Below are positions 8,775-17,159 of a DNA stretch of 64,000 nt, in pieces. The position numbers and the translations under genes were made by a program. The notes beneath the pieces were generated by a model. The model saw nothing but the letters and a program-made list of their open reading frames with translations, was not told the origin of the DNA and ran no database searches. Source of the stretch: Eubacterium sp. 1001713B170207_170306_E7 (lineage in GTDB: Bacteria; Bacillota; Clostridia; Eubacteriales; Eubacteriaceae); NCBI RefSeq assembly GCF_015547515.1, contig NZ_JADMVE010000012.1, positions 1 to 64,000 of the forward strand, given 5' to 3'. Position 1 is the stretch's first letter; every line of letters begins with the position of its first letter.

Positions 8775-9509
8775 ATGAATAGTATTGAAAGAAATAATCC
8801 AAAGCCACTTTATGTTCAGTTGGAAGAACTGATCCGAAATAATATAGATACTGGCATTTGGAAACCACAAACCGCAATCCCCTCTGAAAGCGAGCTGAGC
8901 AAAGAGTATGATTTGAGCCGTATGACCATTCGGACAGCCTGCCAGAATCTGGTTCAGGAGGGCGTGCTCTACCGTGTCCCGGGTAAGGGTACCTTTGTAT
9001 CGGAGCCAAAGATTATGACAGAATCCCTGGCGTACATGGGCTTTCGGGAGCAGCTCGAGCGTATGGGCTATGAGACCACCACAAAGCTGCTGGACTCTGC
9101 GATTATCCAGGCCTCCGGCAGTGTGTCGAGAAAGCTGCGGATCCCGGAGGCGGCGCCAGTCATGCTGATTGAGCGCATGCGTTATCTGAAGGGGCGGCCG
9201 ATCAGCCTGCATTACTCTTATATCCCGGTGCAGCTGTGTGAGGGGATTGAAAAGCACGACCTTGTGGACGAGCAGCTCTGTATTATTCTTGAGAAAGAAT
9301 ACCAGCTTCTGCCAACACGTATCCAGGAGACCCTGGAATCTGTCAAGGCGTCCAAGAAAGAATCCCAGCTGTTCCGTGTGGAGGAGAGCTATCCCCTGCT
9401 GATTCTTGAGGATATTCTTTTTGCACAGGACGATATGCCTTACGAGTATTCAAAGGTGGTCTTCCGCGGCGATAAAATCAAACTAAAATATGAATTTCAT
9501 AATTTATAA
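8775..9509 (+). CDS. GntR-family transcriptional regulator with UTRA domain (HutC subfamily)
   Basis: A 244-residue regulator. Residues about 8-75 are a GntR winged helix (PLYVQLEELIRNNI, PSESELSKEYDLSRMTIR, GKGTFVSEP). Residues about 95-235 form a UTRA ligand-binding domain (VMLIERMRYLKGRPISLH, EYSKVVFRGDKIKL). HutC-type regulators usually bind a phosphorylated sugar or amino-sugar intermediate and de-repress a neighbouring catabolic operon. It sits between the aldolase/kinase genes and the M20 peptidase, so it is the likely local regulator. AGGAGG precedes the ATG. Confidence 0.88.
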   Translation: MNSIERNNPKPLYVQLEELIRNNIDTGIWKPQTAIPSESELSKEYDLSRMTIRTACQNLVQEGVLYRVPGKGTFVSEPKIMTESLAYMGFREQLERMGYETTTKLLDSAIIQASGSVSRKLRIPEAAPVMLIERMRYLKGRPISLHYSYIPVQLCEGIEKHDLVDEQLCIILEKEYQLLPTRIQETLESVKASKKESQLFRVEESYPLLILEDILFAQDDMPYEYSKVVFRGDKIKLKYEFHNL

Positions 9510-9517
9510 ACGAGGTG

Positions 9518-9602
9518 AGACCAGCAGCTTCAAAAGCCTTACATAACCTGAATATTCTGCAATAGCAGGGCTTTCAGGCTTGAAGCGCTGGTCTTTTTAT
9601 TT
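9518..9602 (+). terminator. Long-stem terminator after the GntR gene
   Basis: AGACCAGC-AGCTTCAA at the 5' side pairs with TTGAAGC-GCTGGTCT at 9579-9593, with an inner AAGCCT/AGGCTT extension, and is followed by TTTTTATTTT. The unusually long loop could fold further (CCTG...CAGG). Confidence 0.7.
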
Positions 9603-9659
9603 TGGATATTGTGAACCACCGACTGATAAGCGTAAACATAGATATCAGGAGGAAATCAA

Positions 9660-10883
9660 ATGTCAGATAATTGTAAAATACAGGCTGAGTACATTCAGTT
9701 TTTAAAGGCATTAATCGAGATGCCGTCGCTTTCCGGAGAAGAAGGCAGGATCGCCGGATTTGTGCAGCAGGCCCTGGAGCAAATCGGGGTTACGCCGCAG
9801 GTCGATGAGGCGGGCAACGTTTATGGTGAAATCGCCTGCGGAGAGGGCCCGTCAGTGCTGCTGAACGGACATCTCGATGTGGTGCCCGGGGGGAATCTGG
9901 AGGCGTGGAAGCCCTACAGCCCTTTTAAAGCCGCTGTGGAGGGGGATGTGCTCATCGGAAGGGGAGCCAGCGACCTGAAAGCAGGACTGGCCGCCCAGTT
10001 TTTTGCATTTAAGCGGATTAAGCAGGCCCTGGATGCAGGCGCGTCTCTAAAGGGCAGGGTCATTTTTTCAGCGGTGGTTCATGAAGAAGCAGCGGAGATG
10101 CTGGGAATGCAGTACCTCATCGACCACACCTTAGCCGGTGAAAAGATCGACCTCTGTATTTTATGTGAGCCGAGCTCAGGAAAAATAGCGCTGGGACACC
10201 GGGGAAAGGTGGAGCTTGTGGTTAAGACAATGGGAAAAACCGCCCATTCTTCCCAGCCAAAGCAGGGCATCAACGCCCTTGAAAAAATGCTGCCGGTGAT
10301 GCGCTACATTTTCGAGGAAATGCCCGAAACGCTCAAGGGTCACCCCGTTCTGGGCGATAATTCGGTTACCATAACCGATTGTATTGTGCGTCCGGGCGCC
10401 CAGAGCATTATCCCTGACGAATGTGAAATATCCATTGACCGGCGTTACTCGCCGGACGAGACGCTGGAGGATGTGGTGCGTCAGCTTAAGGTCGTGCTTG
10501 ACGGCTTTGCGGAAAAAGACCCGGCGTTTCAGGCAGAGGTCTATCCGCGCGCGTATTGCGAAAAGACCTACACAGGTTATACCTGCGAGGTAAATAAATA
10601 CCATCCGCCCTGGGCCACAGATCAGCAGATACCCATTGTGAAAAAAGCCCTGGACGCTCTGGAGAGCGCCGGTCAGAAACCGGAATGCTTTTACTGGAAG
10701 TTCGGCACAGACGGCGGCTATACGGCAGGCCTCCGGGGCATCCCGACCATTGGCTATTCCCATGCCGAAGAGAAATGGGCGCACCAGCCTAAAGAGCAGG
10801 TCAGCATTTCACAGATGATGAAAACCATTCAGGGGACAGAGGCCATGCTGGCAGCTGTACTCGATTTAAAAAAGGAAGTATAG
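9660..10883 (+). CDS. M20-family metallopeptidase, YgeY-like
   Basis: A 407-residue zinc amidohydrolase of the ArgE/DapE/CPG2 family. NGHLDVV carries the first zinc His and the adjacent Asp, GRGASDLKAG the bridging Asp, VHEEAAE the catalytic Glu pair, LCEPSS a further ligand region, and the C-terminal SHAEEKWAHQPKEQV the last His. The text around CEPSSGKIALGHRGKVEL and TAHSSQPKQGINAL resembles the YgeY branch linked to selenium or purine metabolism genes elsewhere, but no such genes are adjacent. AGGAGG precedes the start. The substrate is unknown: an N-acyl amino acid, carbamoyl compound or peptide. Confidence 0.78.
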   Translation: MSDNCKIQAEYIQFLKALIEMPSLSGEEGRIAGFVQQALEQIGVTPQVDEAGNVYGEIACGEGPSVLLNGHLDVVPGGNLEAWKPYSPFKAAVEGDVLIGRGASDLKAGLAAQFFAFKRIKQALDAGASLKGRVIFSAVVHEEAAEMLGMQYLIDHTLAGEKIDLCILCEPSSGKIALGHRGKVELVVKTMGKTAHSSQPKQGINALEKMLPVMRYIFEEMPETLKGHPVLGDNSVTITDCIVRPGAQSIIPDECEISIDRRYSPDETLEDVVRQLKVVLDGFAEKDPAFQAEVYPRAYCEKTYTGYTCEVNKYHPPWATDQQIPIVKKALDALESAGQKPECFYWKFGTDGGYTAGLRGIPTIGYSHAEEKWAHQPKEQVSISQMMKTIQGTEAMLAAVLDLKKEV

Positions 10884-10891
10884 AATCGCGT

Positions 10892-10921
10892 AAAAAAACC
10901 AGCCCTTGAGCTGGTTTTTTA
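10892..10921 (+). terminator. Bidirectional terminator between M20 peptidase and DUF5131 genes
   Basis: AAAAAACCAGC and GCTGGTTTTTT form a stem with a short CCTTGA-type loop and T/A runs on both sides, between two convergent genes. It can serve both strands; the - strand gene stop lies at its edge. Confidence 0.85.
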
Positions 10922-11641
10922 TGGTGTATAGTTAATCCCGGCCTTTCGCGCCTGGGAATGCTGGTCTTTGCGCCTGATCCGGTAGAGCTTATGGTCCTTT
11001 ATCAGCCGGGCGCCGGTCTGCTGGAAATGAAAGGCCACCCCGGCGTCGACACACTGCCTGTGCAGGCTCAGGATCCAGTCATAATGGCATACCCGGGCGT
11101 TGAGTCCGGATTCTCCGCCAACGGTTACCTGGCACACCCAGGAGGGATCGAGCCAGGGGGTAAGGTCGATGGGGCCGAGCAGAGGCGAGCATACAATGCT
11201 TTTGTAACGGATGGGGGCTGCTTTAAACAGCGGCAGGCGGTAGTCTGTCATGGCCTGGTTTTCAACCGTACAGCAGATATGGACATTGGGGTAGCCGCTG
11301 CCCCAGTCCTCGGGGATGCACTCGGCAAAGCGGTGGATACGCTTTGTAATAAATAAGAAGCTTAAATCTGATCGCTCCCGCATCATCGCCCAGACCTCCG
11401 GCCGCCAGGCGTCGGCCGCGTCCAGAAAAAAGTCGGAGGTAAAGCAGGTATACACCATTTCGCCAGGCGGTACCTTCCAGCTGCCGTCCCGCTTTTTCTT
11501 CAGCAGCAGATCGAAACAGGCGTTTTTGGATACCTGCTGGCTGTTGCGGTCGTATCGCTCATCCATGCGGTAGACGTAGCAGTTCTGACACCCTGTGCTT
11601 ATTTTCTGGCAGCCGTGCCAGGGATTCCAGGTGATCGACAT
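10919..11641 (-). CDS. DUF5131 family protein (phage Gp37/Gp68-like)
   Basis: A 240-residue protein with the hallmark N-terminus of this family: SITWNPWHGCQKISTGCQNCY. The spaced cysteines there resemble a radical-SAM-like cluster. FLFITKRIHRF, NVHICCTVENQ and the VTVGGESG motif near residue 180 follow. Members occur in phages and bacterial chromosomes and the biochemical role is not established. The ribosome site AGGAGG lies 8 bases before the ATG. No other phage genes are nearby. Confidence 0.8.
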   Translation of the reverse strand: MSITWNPWHGCQKISTGCQNCYVYRMDERYDRNSQQVSKNACFDLLLKKKRDGSWKVPPGEMVYTCFTSDFFLDAADAWRPEVWAMMRERSDLSFLFITKRIHRFAECIPEDWGSGYPNVHICCTVENQAMTDYRLPLFKAAPIRYKSIVCSPLLGPIDLTPWLDPSWVCQVTVGGESGLNARVCHYDWILSLHRQCVDAGVAFHFQQTGARLIKDHKLYRIRRKDQHSQARKAGINYTP

Positions 11642-11657
11642 AAGGGATTCCTCCTAA

Positions 11658-11688
11658 AATAATAAAAGGCGTTCCGTTTTGGAACGCC
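11658..11688 (-). terminator. Terminator of the L,D-transpeptidase gene
   Basis: On the - strand, GGCGTTCC and GGAACGCC form a perfect 8-bp stem with a 5-base loop followed by TTTTATTATTTT. A second small palindrome (AGGCGTTT/AAACGCCT) sits at 11691-11707. Confidence 0.75.
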
Positions 11689-11715
11689 ACAGGCGTTTTA
11701 AACGCCTCAATCGTA

Positions 11716-13377
11716 TTAATAGACAATGACGGGAGTGCCGTCCTCGACACCATTATAAATGGCCTGAGCAGCTGCGTAGGGTGTGTTGACACAGCCGTGG
11801 GAGCCGCTGTTTACATAAATGCTGCCGCCGAAATCCGTCCGCCAGGAGGCGTCGTGAATACCGATGTCGCCAGCGTAGGGCATCCAGAAGGTAACCGGAG
11901 AGGCATAACCCTCGCCCTTTAAGGTGACATTCATCGCCTTATAATCAAGGCCGTAAACGCCGCTTGGTGTGGCGAAGCCTCCGCTCAGGCTGCCTGTAAC
12001 AACCGGGGTGCCGACGACCAGGCTGCCGTTCTTATAGAACCACATGTATTGTCCGCCGAGGCTGATTTCCACATAGGTATTGCCGTAGTCCGGTGAGCCG
12101 TGGCTTGCGGCAGTCTGCGCGTAAACGGGTTCCCGGGTGACAGGCTGTCCGGCCTGGATAATCGGGATAAGGGCAGCGACCTCTTCGTCCTGGTCGATCA
12201 GCCAGCCGTAATCGCCGGAGGAAATGCTGACACTGCCGCCGCCGCTTGTCTGAAAGCTGCGCGTAATACCATAGGTATCGTACTTGTCGGACAGGTTTGC
12301 CACATAGGTGGTCATAAGGTCCTGGTTGAACTGGACGTCCATATTGTCGTCCACTGCCAGCCAGGTATTGATGGTGTTTTTATCCAGCACCTCTGTGGCG
12401 TCGCCAAAGGTATAGGTGACCGTGGCGTTCAGGTATTTGTTCATGGTGTCCATGGCCTCTTTAACTTTAGCGGACTCCTTAGTAAAGGAAGGCTTTTTAT
12501 AGCAGTCGGCCGCTTCCAGATCCAGCTCAGTATCACCGGATAAGATAGCGTTTTTCACGGCTTCCTTGAGCTTGGCAGGATCCAGCTCGTTGCCGGTAAC
12601 CTCAGGCTCGATGGCGTAGCTCGCGCCGTTAAATTTAGGATAGGCATTGGCGACCTTGACGACCTCGGCGCCGGATACGGCCTGAAGCTGGTTCAGGGCG
12701 CTGATGAGCTGGGCCTCGTCATAGCTGAAGGTTGCCTCCAGATCCTGACGGCCCGATGGAAGCAGTGACATCGGCCAGGTAAAAGCATTCTGGTCGTTTA
12801 GCATCTGGGAAATCTTGCCATCCGAAATGTAGCGCATGTTGACCTGATCCGCGGCAATGGTTTCGGTTTTTTCGCCGCGTTCTTTTAACGTTAAGGTGTG
12901 TGTGGCCGCGTTCTGCTGCATTTCTTCATCGACCTGGGCCGCAGTCTTTCCAGTGACGTTAAAGCCGTTCATGGTGGTGTTAAAATAAAAGCGGGTGCTG
13001 AAGTAAAAGCTTAAGCCAAGGTAAATGGCCAGAATAACGGCGGCACCAATGCCGATGCCAATCCAGACCTTTTTATGGCCTTTCTTTTCAGGCATATCCG
13101 GCGGCTCCCCGCCATCGCCTGAATCCTTGACCGTGGTGTCATCATCGTCGTCAAAGCTGAGAACCTCGCCGACATCAGGACCGGCATTTTCCGTCTCGCC
13201 CTCCGGCGGCTCCGGGGGATCAATGATGGTTTCCGCTTCTGCCTCCGGCGCTGCGGGCTCATCAATTATCACCTCATCCTCCGGGGGGACAGGACGCTCA
13301 AACAGAGAGGCGTTCTCAATTGCCTGCTCTTCGCGGGTACGCTCCTCGCGCTGATCTTGTAAATTCTTTTCATCCAT
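11716..13377 (-). CDS. L,D-transpeptidase (YkuD domain) with peptidoglycan-binding region, membrane anchored
   Basis: A 553-residue type II membrane protein. An acidic Pro/Glu-rich cytoplasmic N-terminus (about 90 residues) is followed by one membrane helix (VWIGIGIGAAVILAIYLGLS). A long extracytoplasmic region follows, with two PG_binding_4-like units (TGKTAAQVDEEMQ... and LNTWLAV-type segments). The C-terminal YkuD catalytic domain has IGIHDASW and the active-site motif SHGCVNTP (Cys nucleophile). It makes 3-3 cross-links in peptidoglycan. I chose the ATG at 13377 (MDEKNL) with AGAGGA upstream over an in-frame start 15 codons earlier. Confidence 0.88.
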   Translation of the reverse strand: MDEKNLQDQREERTREEQAIENASLFERPVPPEDEVIIDEPAAPEAEAETIIDPPEPPEGETENAGPDVGEVLSFDDDDDTTVKDSGDGGEPPDMPEKKGHKKVWIGIGIGAAVILAIYLGLSFYFSTRFYFNTTMNGFNVTGKTAAQVDEEMQQNAATHTLTLKERGEKTETIAADQVNMRYISDGKISQMLNDQNAFTWPMSLLPSGRQDLEATFSYDEAQLISALNQLQAVSGAEVVKVANAYPKFNGASYAIEPEVTGNELDPAKLKEAVKNAILSGDTELDLEAADCYKKPSFTKESAKVKEAMDTMNKYLNATVTYTFGDATEVLDKNTINTWLAVDDNMDVQFNQDLMTTYVANLSDKYDTYGITRSFQTSGGGSVSISSGDYGWLIDQDEEVAALIPIIQAGQPVTREPVYAQTAASHGSPDYGNTYVEISLGGQYMWFYKNGSLVVGTPVVTGSLSGGFATPSGVYGLDYKAMNVTLKGEGYASPVTFWMPYAGDIGIHDASWRTDFGGSIYVNSGSHGCVNTPYAAAQAIYNGVEDGTPVIVY

Positions 13378-13505
13378 AAGATTAAATCCTCTTTTTTTGC
13401 AGTATATAGTTGATTTTATCATTTTTTTGGGTAAAGGTAAATCTTTAATTTGTGAATATTAAGCCCTTCCCGAAACTTTAAGAATTATTTTATCCCCAGG
13501 TCTGG

Positions 13506-13535
13506 TTGACAGCCTGGCTTTGGGAAACGTATAAT
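13506..13535 (+). promoter_or_regulatory. Consensus promoter of thiT
   Basis: TTGACA at 13506-13511 and TATAAT at 13530-13535 are separated by 18 bases, 49 bases upstream of the thiT ATG. The leader is too short for a TPP riboswitch and none was seen. Confidence 0.75.
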
Positions 13536-13583
13536 AAATACGCCTGAAACTTATAACGCTGTATCTTTGGAGGTAAGCAAATC

Positions 13584-14258
13584 ATGCTTGAATTTTTTAT
13601 AAAGCCCGTAGCGTCTGACGGCGGTATCACCTATCTGCCGACAACCGCGGGATACGCTGTGCTCATCGGTCTGATGGCAGTGGTGCTGGTGACCGCCTCG
13701 CTGGCTGCCGGGAAAACCGAACACCGTCAGATCAGTACCCGGCATCTGACCTTCTGCGCGGCGGCCATTGCGCTGGCAGTGGTGGCATCGAACATTAAAA
13801 TCTTCCATTTGCCCACCGGCGGCTCTGTGACGCTGTTCAGCATGCTTTTCATTACGTTGACGGGCTATTGGTACGGCCCCAAAACAGGAATTCTGGCGGC
13901 CATCGCCTACGGTATTCTGCAGATGGTGATCGACCCCTTTATCTTATACCCCCTTCAGGTGCTGGTCGATTATGTGCTCGCCTTTGGTGCGCTGGGCTTA
14001 TCCGGTTTCTTCAGCCAGTCGAAGCACGGGCTGATAAAGGGATACCTGGCCGGAATCTGCGGCCGCTACGTGTTCGCGGTGCTGTCCGGCTGGCTGTTTT
14101 TCGGCTCCATGGCCTGGGAGGGATGGGGTGCGCTGCCGTACTCAATGGTGTACAACGCGGTCTATATTTTCTCGGAGGGCGCGCTGACAATGATTCTGCT
14201 GGCTGTTCCATCGGTATCGAAGGGACTGGCCCGTGTGCGGGAGATTGCGGAAATTTAA
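13584..14258 (+). CDS. thiT: ECF transporter S component ThiT (thiamine)
   Basis: A 224-residue integral membrane protein. After one extra N-terminal helix it has the ThiT core: ALAVVASNIKIFHLPTGGSVTLFSMLFI, then GYWYGPKTGILAAIAYGILQ, and YPLQVLVDYVLAFGALG, the region that forms the thiamine pocket. S components bind the vitamin and use a shared EcfT/EcfA motor encoded elsewhere. It is transcribed alone from a consensus promoter and ends near a bidirectional terminator. The extra N-terminal helix makes it longer than most ThiT proteins (about 180-200 residues). Confidence 0.87.
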   Translation: MLEFFIKPVASDGGITYLPTTAGYAVLIGLMAVVLVTASLAAGKTEHRQISTRHLTFCAAAIALAVVASNIKIFHLPTGGSVTLFSMLFITLTGYWYGPKTGILAAIAYGILQMVIDPFILYPLQVLVDYVLAFGALGLSGFFSQSKHGLIKGYLAGICGRYVFAVLSGWLFFGSMAWEGWGALPYSMVYNAVYIFSEGALTMILLAVPSVSKGLARVREIAEI

Positions 14259-14319
14259 AACGGATAATCTTGCTTAAGGCAGGATACCGCCGCAAAAAGA
14301 GAAAGAAATCACCACCCAG

Positions 14320-14390
14320 GCTGTGAAAACTCGTCACAGCTGCACTGTCCAGCGTCAAGCGTGTGGACAGTACCATTACTGGTGTAGCAG
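14320..14390. other. Cluster of three small inverted repeats downstream of thiT
   Basis: Within 70 bases there are three consecutive stem-loops: CTGTGA/TCACAG, CTGTCCA/TGGACAG and ACCA/TGGT, the last two enclosed by CTGC...GCAG. No T-run follows, and the real terminator is 20 bases further on. This may be a small structured RNA element in the thiT 3' UTR. Confidence 0.35.
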
Positions 14391-14410
14391 TAAAACAAAA
14401 GAGGCTTCAA

Positions 14411-14449
14411 AAAAATAAAACACGCCGTGTGAGCGTGTTTTATTTTTTT
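14411..14449. terminator. Bidirectional terminator between thiT and cbiN
   Basis: AAAAATAAAACACGC pairs with GCGTGTTTTATTTTT around a 7-base loop, giving A/T runs on both sides of the stem between convergent thiT (+) and cbiN (-). Confidence 0.85.
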
Positions 14450-14477
14450 GATATCTATCGGTTTTTAGGCTGAGGGC

Positions 14478-14798
14478 TTACAGCTCGGCTTCTTCCTTGC
14501 CAAGCTTTTTCCGCTCAACCAGGCGGCCCATAAAGAAAGCCAGAATACCAACGCCAATCCCGGTCTGAAGGCAGAAAATCAGAGATTCTACCTCGCCAGG
14601 CAGTTCACCGTTGATCATGGTCTCAAGCACAGGGGTGAACCAGGGCTCGTATTCGCCGCCCTGAATTTCTTCAATCATTGTGCTGCCCGCGTCGTCAGAA
14701 CCGCCAAATTCAGCGCCCTGAAGGGCAAAAAGTGGTACGACCACCAGTAAAGCCACAATCACCAGGAGAACGATCACTAATTTTTTGTTTTTGCTCAT
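14478..14798 (-). CDS. cbiN: Cobalt transport protein CbiN
   Basis: A 106-residue accessory subunit of the CbiMNQO cobalt importer. It has an N-terminal membrane helix (KLVIVLLVIVALLVVVPLFAL), the typical extracytoplasmic loop GAEFGGSDDAGSTMIEEIQ...YEPWFTP, and a second helix before a charged tail. It couples cobalt loading into CbiM. Its ATG lies 1 base from the CbiM stop, so they are co-translated. No cbiQ or cbiO follows; the transcript ends at the terminator before thiT. Confidence 0.92.
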   Translation of the reverse strand: MSKNKKLVIVLLVIVALLVVVPLFALQGAEFGGSDDAGSTMIEEIQGGEYEPWFTPVLETMINGELPGEVESLIFCLQTGIGVGILAFFMGRLVERKKLGKEEAEL

Positions 14799-14799
14799 T

Positions 14800-15552
14800 T
14801 TACACTTCCTCCGATGCTAAGAAGCCAATGGATTTGAGTTCCGGGCTTGCGTAGGTTTCTAAAGCGATAACGATAATAACCGTTAAAATCCCTTCGATGA
14901 TGGCCAGCGGCAGCTGAGTCGGGGCAAAGACACCCAGGAATTTTACAGCCGATGCGGCCACACCGCCCTGTTCAGAAGGATAAGCCAAAGCCAGCTGGAA
15001 ACTGGTAATACAGTAGGTGAACAAATCCCCAAGCGCGGCGGCAAGAAAAACGCCAACCTTGCGGTTAACCTTCAGCTTCTGGCAGAGCTTGTAGATGCCA
15101 AAAGACACAAAGGGGCCGGCAATGGCCATTGAAAAGGTGTTTGCGCCAAGGGTGGTTAAGCCGCCGTGCGCCAGCAGGATGGCCTGGAATAATAAGACGA
15201 TGATGCCAAGAATACTGACCGCGCTTGGTCCAAATAAGATGGCCCCAAGACCTGTACCCGTCATGTGGGAACAACTGCCTGTTACAGAAGGGATCTTGAG
15301 TGATGAAATAACGAAAATGAAAGCGCCAGCCATGGCCAGAAGCGTAATGGATCTTCTGTTGCCCGTCAGGGTTTTCTTAATTGAGAAAAACCCGGCAGCT
15401 AAAAAGGGAATACAGATAACGCCCCATGCAATGCAGTACCCCACAGGAAGATAGCCCTCCATAATATGCATTGCGTTTGCGGCGGGTACAATCCCGAATA
15501 CAAGCGCCCACGCGCCCAGCAGTGTGACAAACTTTCTTTGGTTCTTTGTCAT
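14800..15552 (-). CDS. cbiM: Cobalt ECF transporter S component CbiM
   Basis: A 250-residue membrane protein that binds Co(II). After the signal-like first helix comes [18 protein letters not shown], whose conserved Met-His residues form the N-terminal metal site. Diagnostic segments include [40 protein letters not shown] and [21 protein letters not shown]. The start is the ATG at 15552, with GGAGGAGG upstream; an in-frame TTG at 15567 lies in the ribosome site. It is controlled by the upstream cobalamin riboswitch, as expected for the metal precursor of B12. Confidence 0.93.
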   Translation of the reverse strand: MTKNQRKFVTLLGAWALVFGIVPAANAMHIMEGYLPVGYCIAWGVICIPFLAAGFFSIKKTLTGNRRSITLLAMAGAFIFVISSLKIPSVTGSCSHMTGTGLGAILFGPSAVSILGIIVLLFQAILLAHGGLTTLGANTFSMAIAGPFVSFGIYKLCQKLKVNRKVGVFLAAALGDLFTYCITSFQLALAYPSEQGGVAASAVKFLGVFAPTQLPLAIIEGILTVIIVIALETYASPELKSIGFLASEEV

Positions 15553-15614
15553 TTTTACCTCCTCCAAAAATGAATTTTACCGGGCTACGATTCAATCAAC
15601 AGGACAGCAGGGCG

Positions 15615-15645
15615 AAAAAAAACCGCTTACCAGACGGATAAGCAG
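15615..15645 (-). terminator. Riboswitch expression-platform terminator upstream of cbiM
   Basis: On the - strand a 9-bp stem (CTGCTTATC with GGTAAGCGG, including G-U pairs) and a 5-base loop are followed by eight T residues. It lies between the cobalamin aptamer and cbiM and would stop transcription when cobalamin is bound. Confidence 0.75.
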
Positions 15646-15724
15646 TGAAAGTACGAAATAACGAATCCTAAAACCTTATAATTTCGTCCTGACACTCAGT
15701 TATCTCCTCGTAACCAAATGTATT

Positions 15725-15860
15725 GCAGTTTTAATGATCAGCATCCTGACTTGACTTGCGTCTCACAGTGGCGGGACCGTTTGGGATTTACACCCAATTA
15801 TGCTTTAACCATCGTTTGTGATGGAAACCATTAAAGTGCGCCGGTGTACCGGCTACGCTT
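15725..15860 (-). ncRNA. Cobalamin riboswitch controlling cbiMN
   Basis: On the - strand the conserved core is present: GGGTGTAAATCCCAAACGGT, then CCCGCCACTGTGA (B12 box), then AAGTCAGGATGC. The distal GCCGGTACACCGGC hairpin lies near the 5' end. The aptamer is followed by a terminator hairpin, so control is probably by transcription attenuation: high cobalamin switches cobalt uptake off. Confidence 0.88.
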
Positions 15861-15863
15861 TTA

Positions 15864-15891
15864 ATTATAGCACCTTGTTCCATAATGTCAA
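15864..15891 (-). promoter_or_regulatory. Promoter of the riboswitch-cbiMN transcript
   Basis: Read on the - strand, TTGACA (15891-15886) and TATAAT (15869-15864) are 16 bases apart, just before the riboswitch. Confidence 0.7.
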
Positions 15892-16019
15892 TAAGAAAAG
15901 TTGAATTTTTTTAAAAAAGAGCAGAAATAATTATACACATACCCCCTATATGTATTTTGAGCGTTCAAGTTAAGAGTATAAGAAAAAAATATGGATAATC
16001 TTAAATGCTTTTTGATTAT

Positions 16020-16087
16020 TTGACAAAATCGTAAAAATAAACTACAATAGGTTCTGAAATTGACTTTCAAAACTTTTTATATATAAT
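16020..16087 (+). promoter_or_regulatory. Two tandem promoters upstream of the first LRR gene
   Basis: P1 is TTGACA 16020-16025 and TACAAT 16043-16048 (17-base spacer). P2 is TTGACT 16060-16065 and TATAAT 16082-16087 (16-base spacer). Both face the LRR gene and lie back to back with the cbiM promoter in a very A/T-rich stretch (15.9-16.2 kb). Confidence 0.6.
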
Positions 16088-16266
16088 TAATGCGTTAAAA
16101 TAAATATAAGAAACAAAACAGCCGTTTGAAGAATAAAACCATTATATGGAAATAAAAGAAACATTTCGGAAGTTTTATTGTTTTGACTTATGAAAAGTTC
16201 CTGCCGCAAGGATAAGAGCAATGCGGCTGAAAGTCCAGTCAGAAGAAGAAATTTTGGAGGAAACAG
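16088..16266 (+). other. About 180-base leader of the LRR gene
   Basis: The leader holds one clear hairpin, GCCGCA (16203-16208) with TGCGGC (16222-16227), and an AGGAGG-type ribosome site before 16267. I compared it by eye with cobalamin and c-di-GMP riboswitch cores and did not find either. No T-run terminator is present. Confidence 0.35.
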
Positions 16267-17112
16267 ATGAGTGAGAGCGCAAAACGTATCGAGGCTTTTT
16301 CAAAAAAAGACCTGCCAAAGACAAATATCAAACGTGTCAATATTCCGGAAGGCTTTGAACGGATTGGCGTAAACGCGTTTAAAAACCTGACAAAGCTGAA
16401 GGAGGTTAGAATCGCAGAATCCGTGAAGGAGATATGCGGTCATGCCTTCGAGGGATGCACCATGCTTTCCGCCGTCAGTCTGCCCTCAAGCCTGAAGCTT
16501 TTGGGAGAGGCCGCCTTTATGGAGTGCCGCCGAATACAGTCGCTTGAAATACCCGGGGGCGTCCAGTCCATCAAGGACCGCACCTTTAAATTCTGCCGCG
16601 GCCTGGAAAGCATCACCCTGCCGGACAGGCTTGCCCGGATCGGCGAGAATGCTTTTTACAACTGTGATAAGCTGGCGCGCATCGAGCTGCCAGATACCAT
16701 CGAAAGACTGCCCTTCAGAACCTTTTACATGTGCAAAAGCCTGGAATCCATCCGGTTTTCGCAAAATCTAAAATATATCGGTAAAGAAGCCTTTGTGAAT
16801 TGCAGCTTTCAGCAGCTGGAGCTGCCCGAGAGCCTGGAAGTTATTGAAGAATCCGGATTTTTGAAATGCAAGAAGCTCACAGCCCTTAAGCTGCCCAAAA
16901 ACGTTAAGACCATTGGAAAATGGGCGTTTCATGGCTGCCCCAACCTCAAGAAGGTTGAGATAAGGCACGATCCCGATGAAGTGGGCGAGTGGATCTTTAA
17001 CCGGAACGATGTGACCGTATATTGCTACGAGGGCTCCAAAATAGACGTCTATTGCAGGCAGTACGATTATAAGGTCCACTATATCCAGCCGGATTTTCGA
17101 TGTAATTCTTGA
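16267..17112 (+). CDS. BspA-type leucine-rich repeat (LRR_5) protein without signal peptide
   Basis: A 281-residue protein made almost entirely of BspA/LRR_5 repeats of about 23 residues with the pattern IGxxAFxxCxxLxxIxLPxxV (for example FEGCTMLSAVSLP, FKFCRGLESITLP, FYNCDKLARIELP), about nine units. It ends in a short non-repeat cap (GEWIFNRNDVTVYCYEGSK). There is no signal peptide or membrane segment. It closely parallels the LRR protein at 41830-42711 in repeat order and C-terminal cap. LRR_5 domains bind proteins. Its position between cbiM and the B12 riboswitches suggests a role in the corrinoid system, but the function is unknown. Confidence 0.8.
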   Translation: MSESAKRIEAFSKKDLPKTNIKRVNIPEGFERIGVNAFKNLTKLKEVRIAESVKEICGHAFEGCTMLSAVSLPSSLKLLGEAAFMECRRIQSLEIPGGVQSIKDRTFKFCRGLESITLPDRLARIGENAFYNCDKLARIELPDTIERLPFRTFYMCKSLESIRFSQNLKYIGKEAFVNCSFQQLELPESLEVIEESGFLKCKKLTALKLPKNVKTIGKWAFHGCPNLKKVEIRHDPDEVGEWIFNRNDVTVYCYEGSKIDVYCRQYDYKVHYIQPDFRCNS

Positions 17113-17137
17113 CAAAAAGCATTTGAAAAGCTATGAT
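17109..17137 (+). promoter_or_regulatory. Promoter of the second cobalamin riboswitch transcript
   Basis: TTGACA (17109-17114) overlaps the LRR stop codon and is 17 bases from TATGAT (17132-17137). The riboswitch begins about 20 bases downstream. Confidence 0.7.
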
Positions 17138-17159
17138 GAAAACAATTAAATAAAGATTT

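Noticed and set aside
9518-9602. T-box or riboswitch upstream of the M20 peptidase
   Set aside because: It contains no T-box sequence or known aptamer core; a long terminator of the GntR gene explains it.
16088-16266. A further cobalamin or c-di-GMP riboswitch before the first LRR gene
   Set aside because: Only one hairpin is visible and none of the conserved core boxes of either class is present.
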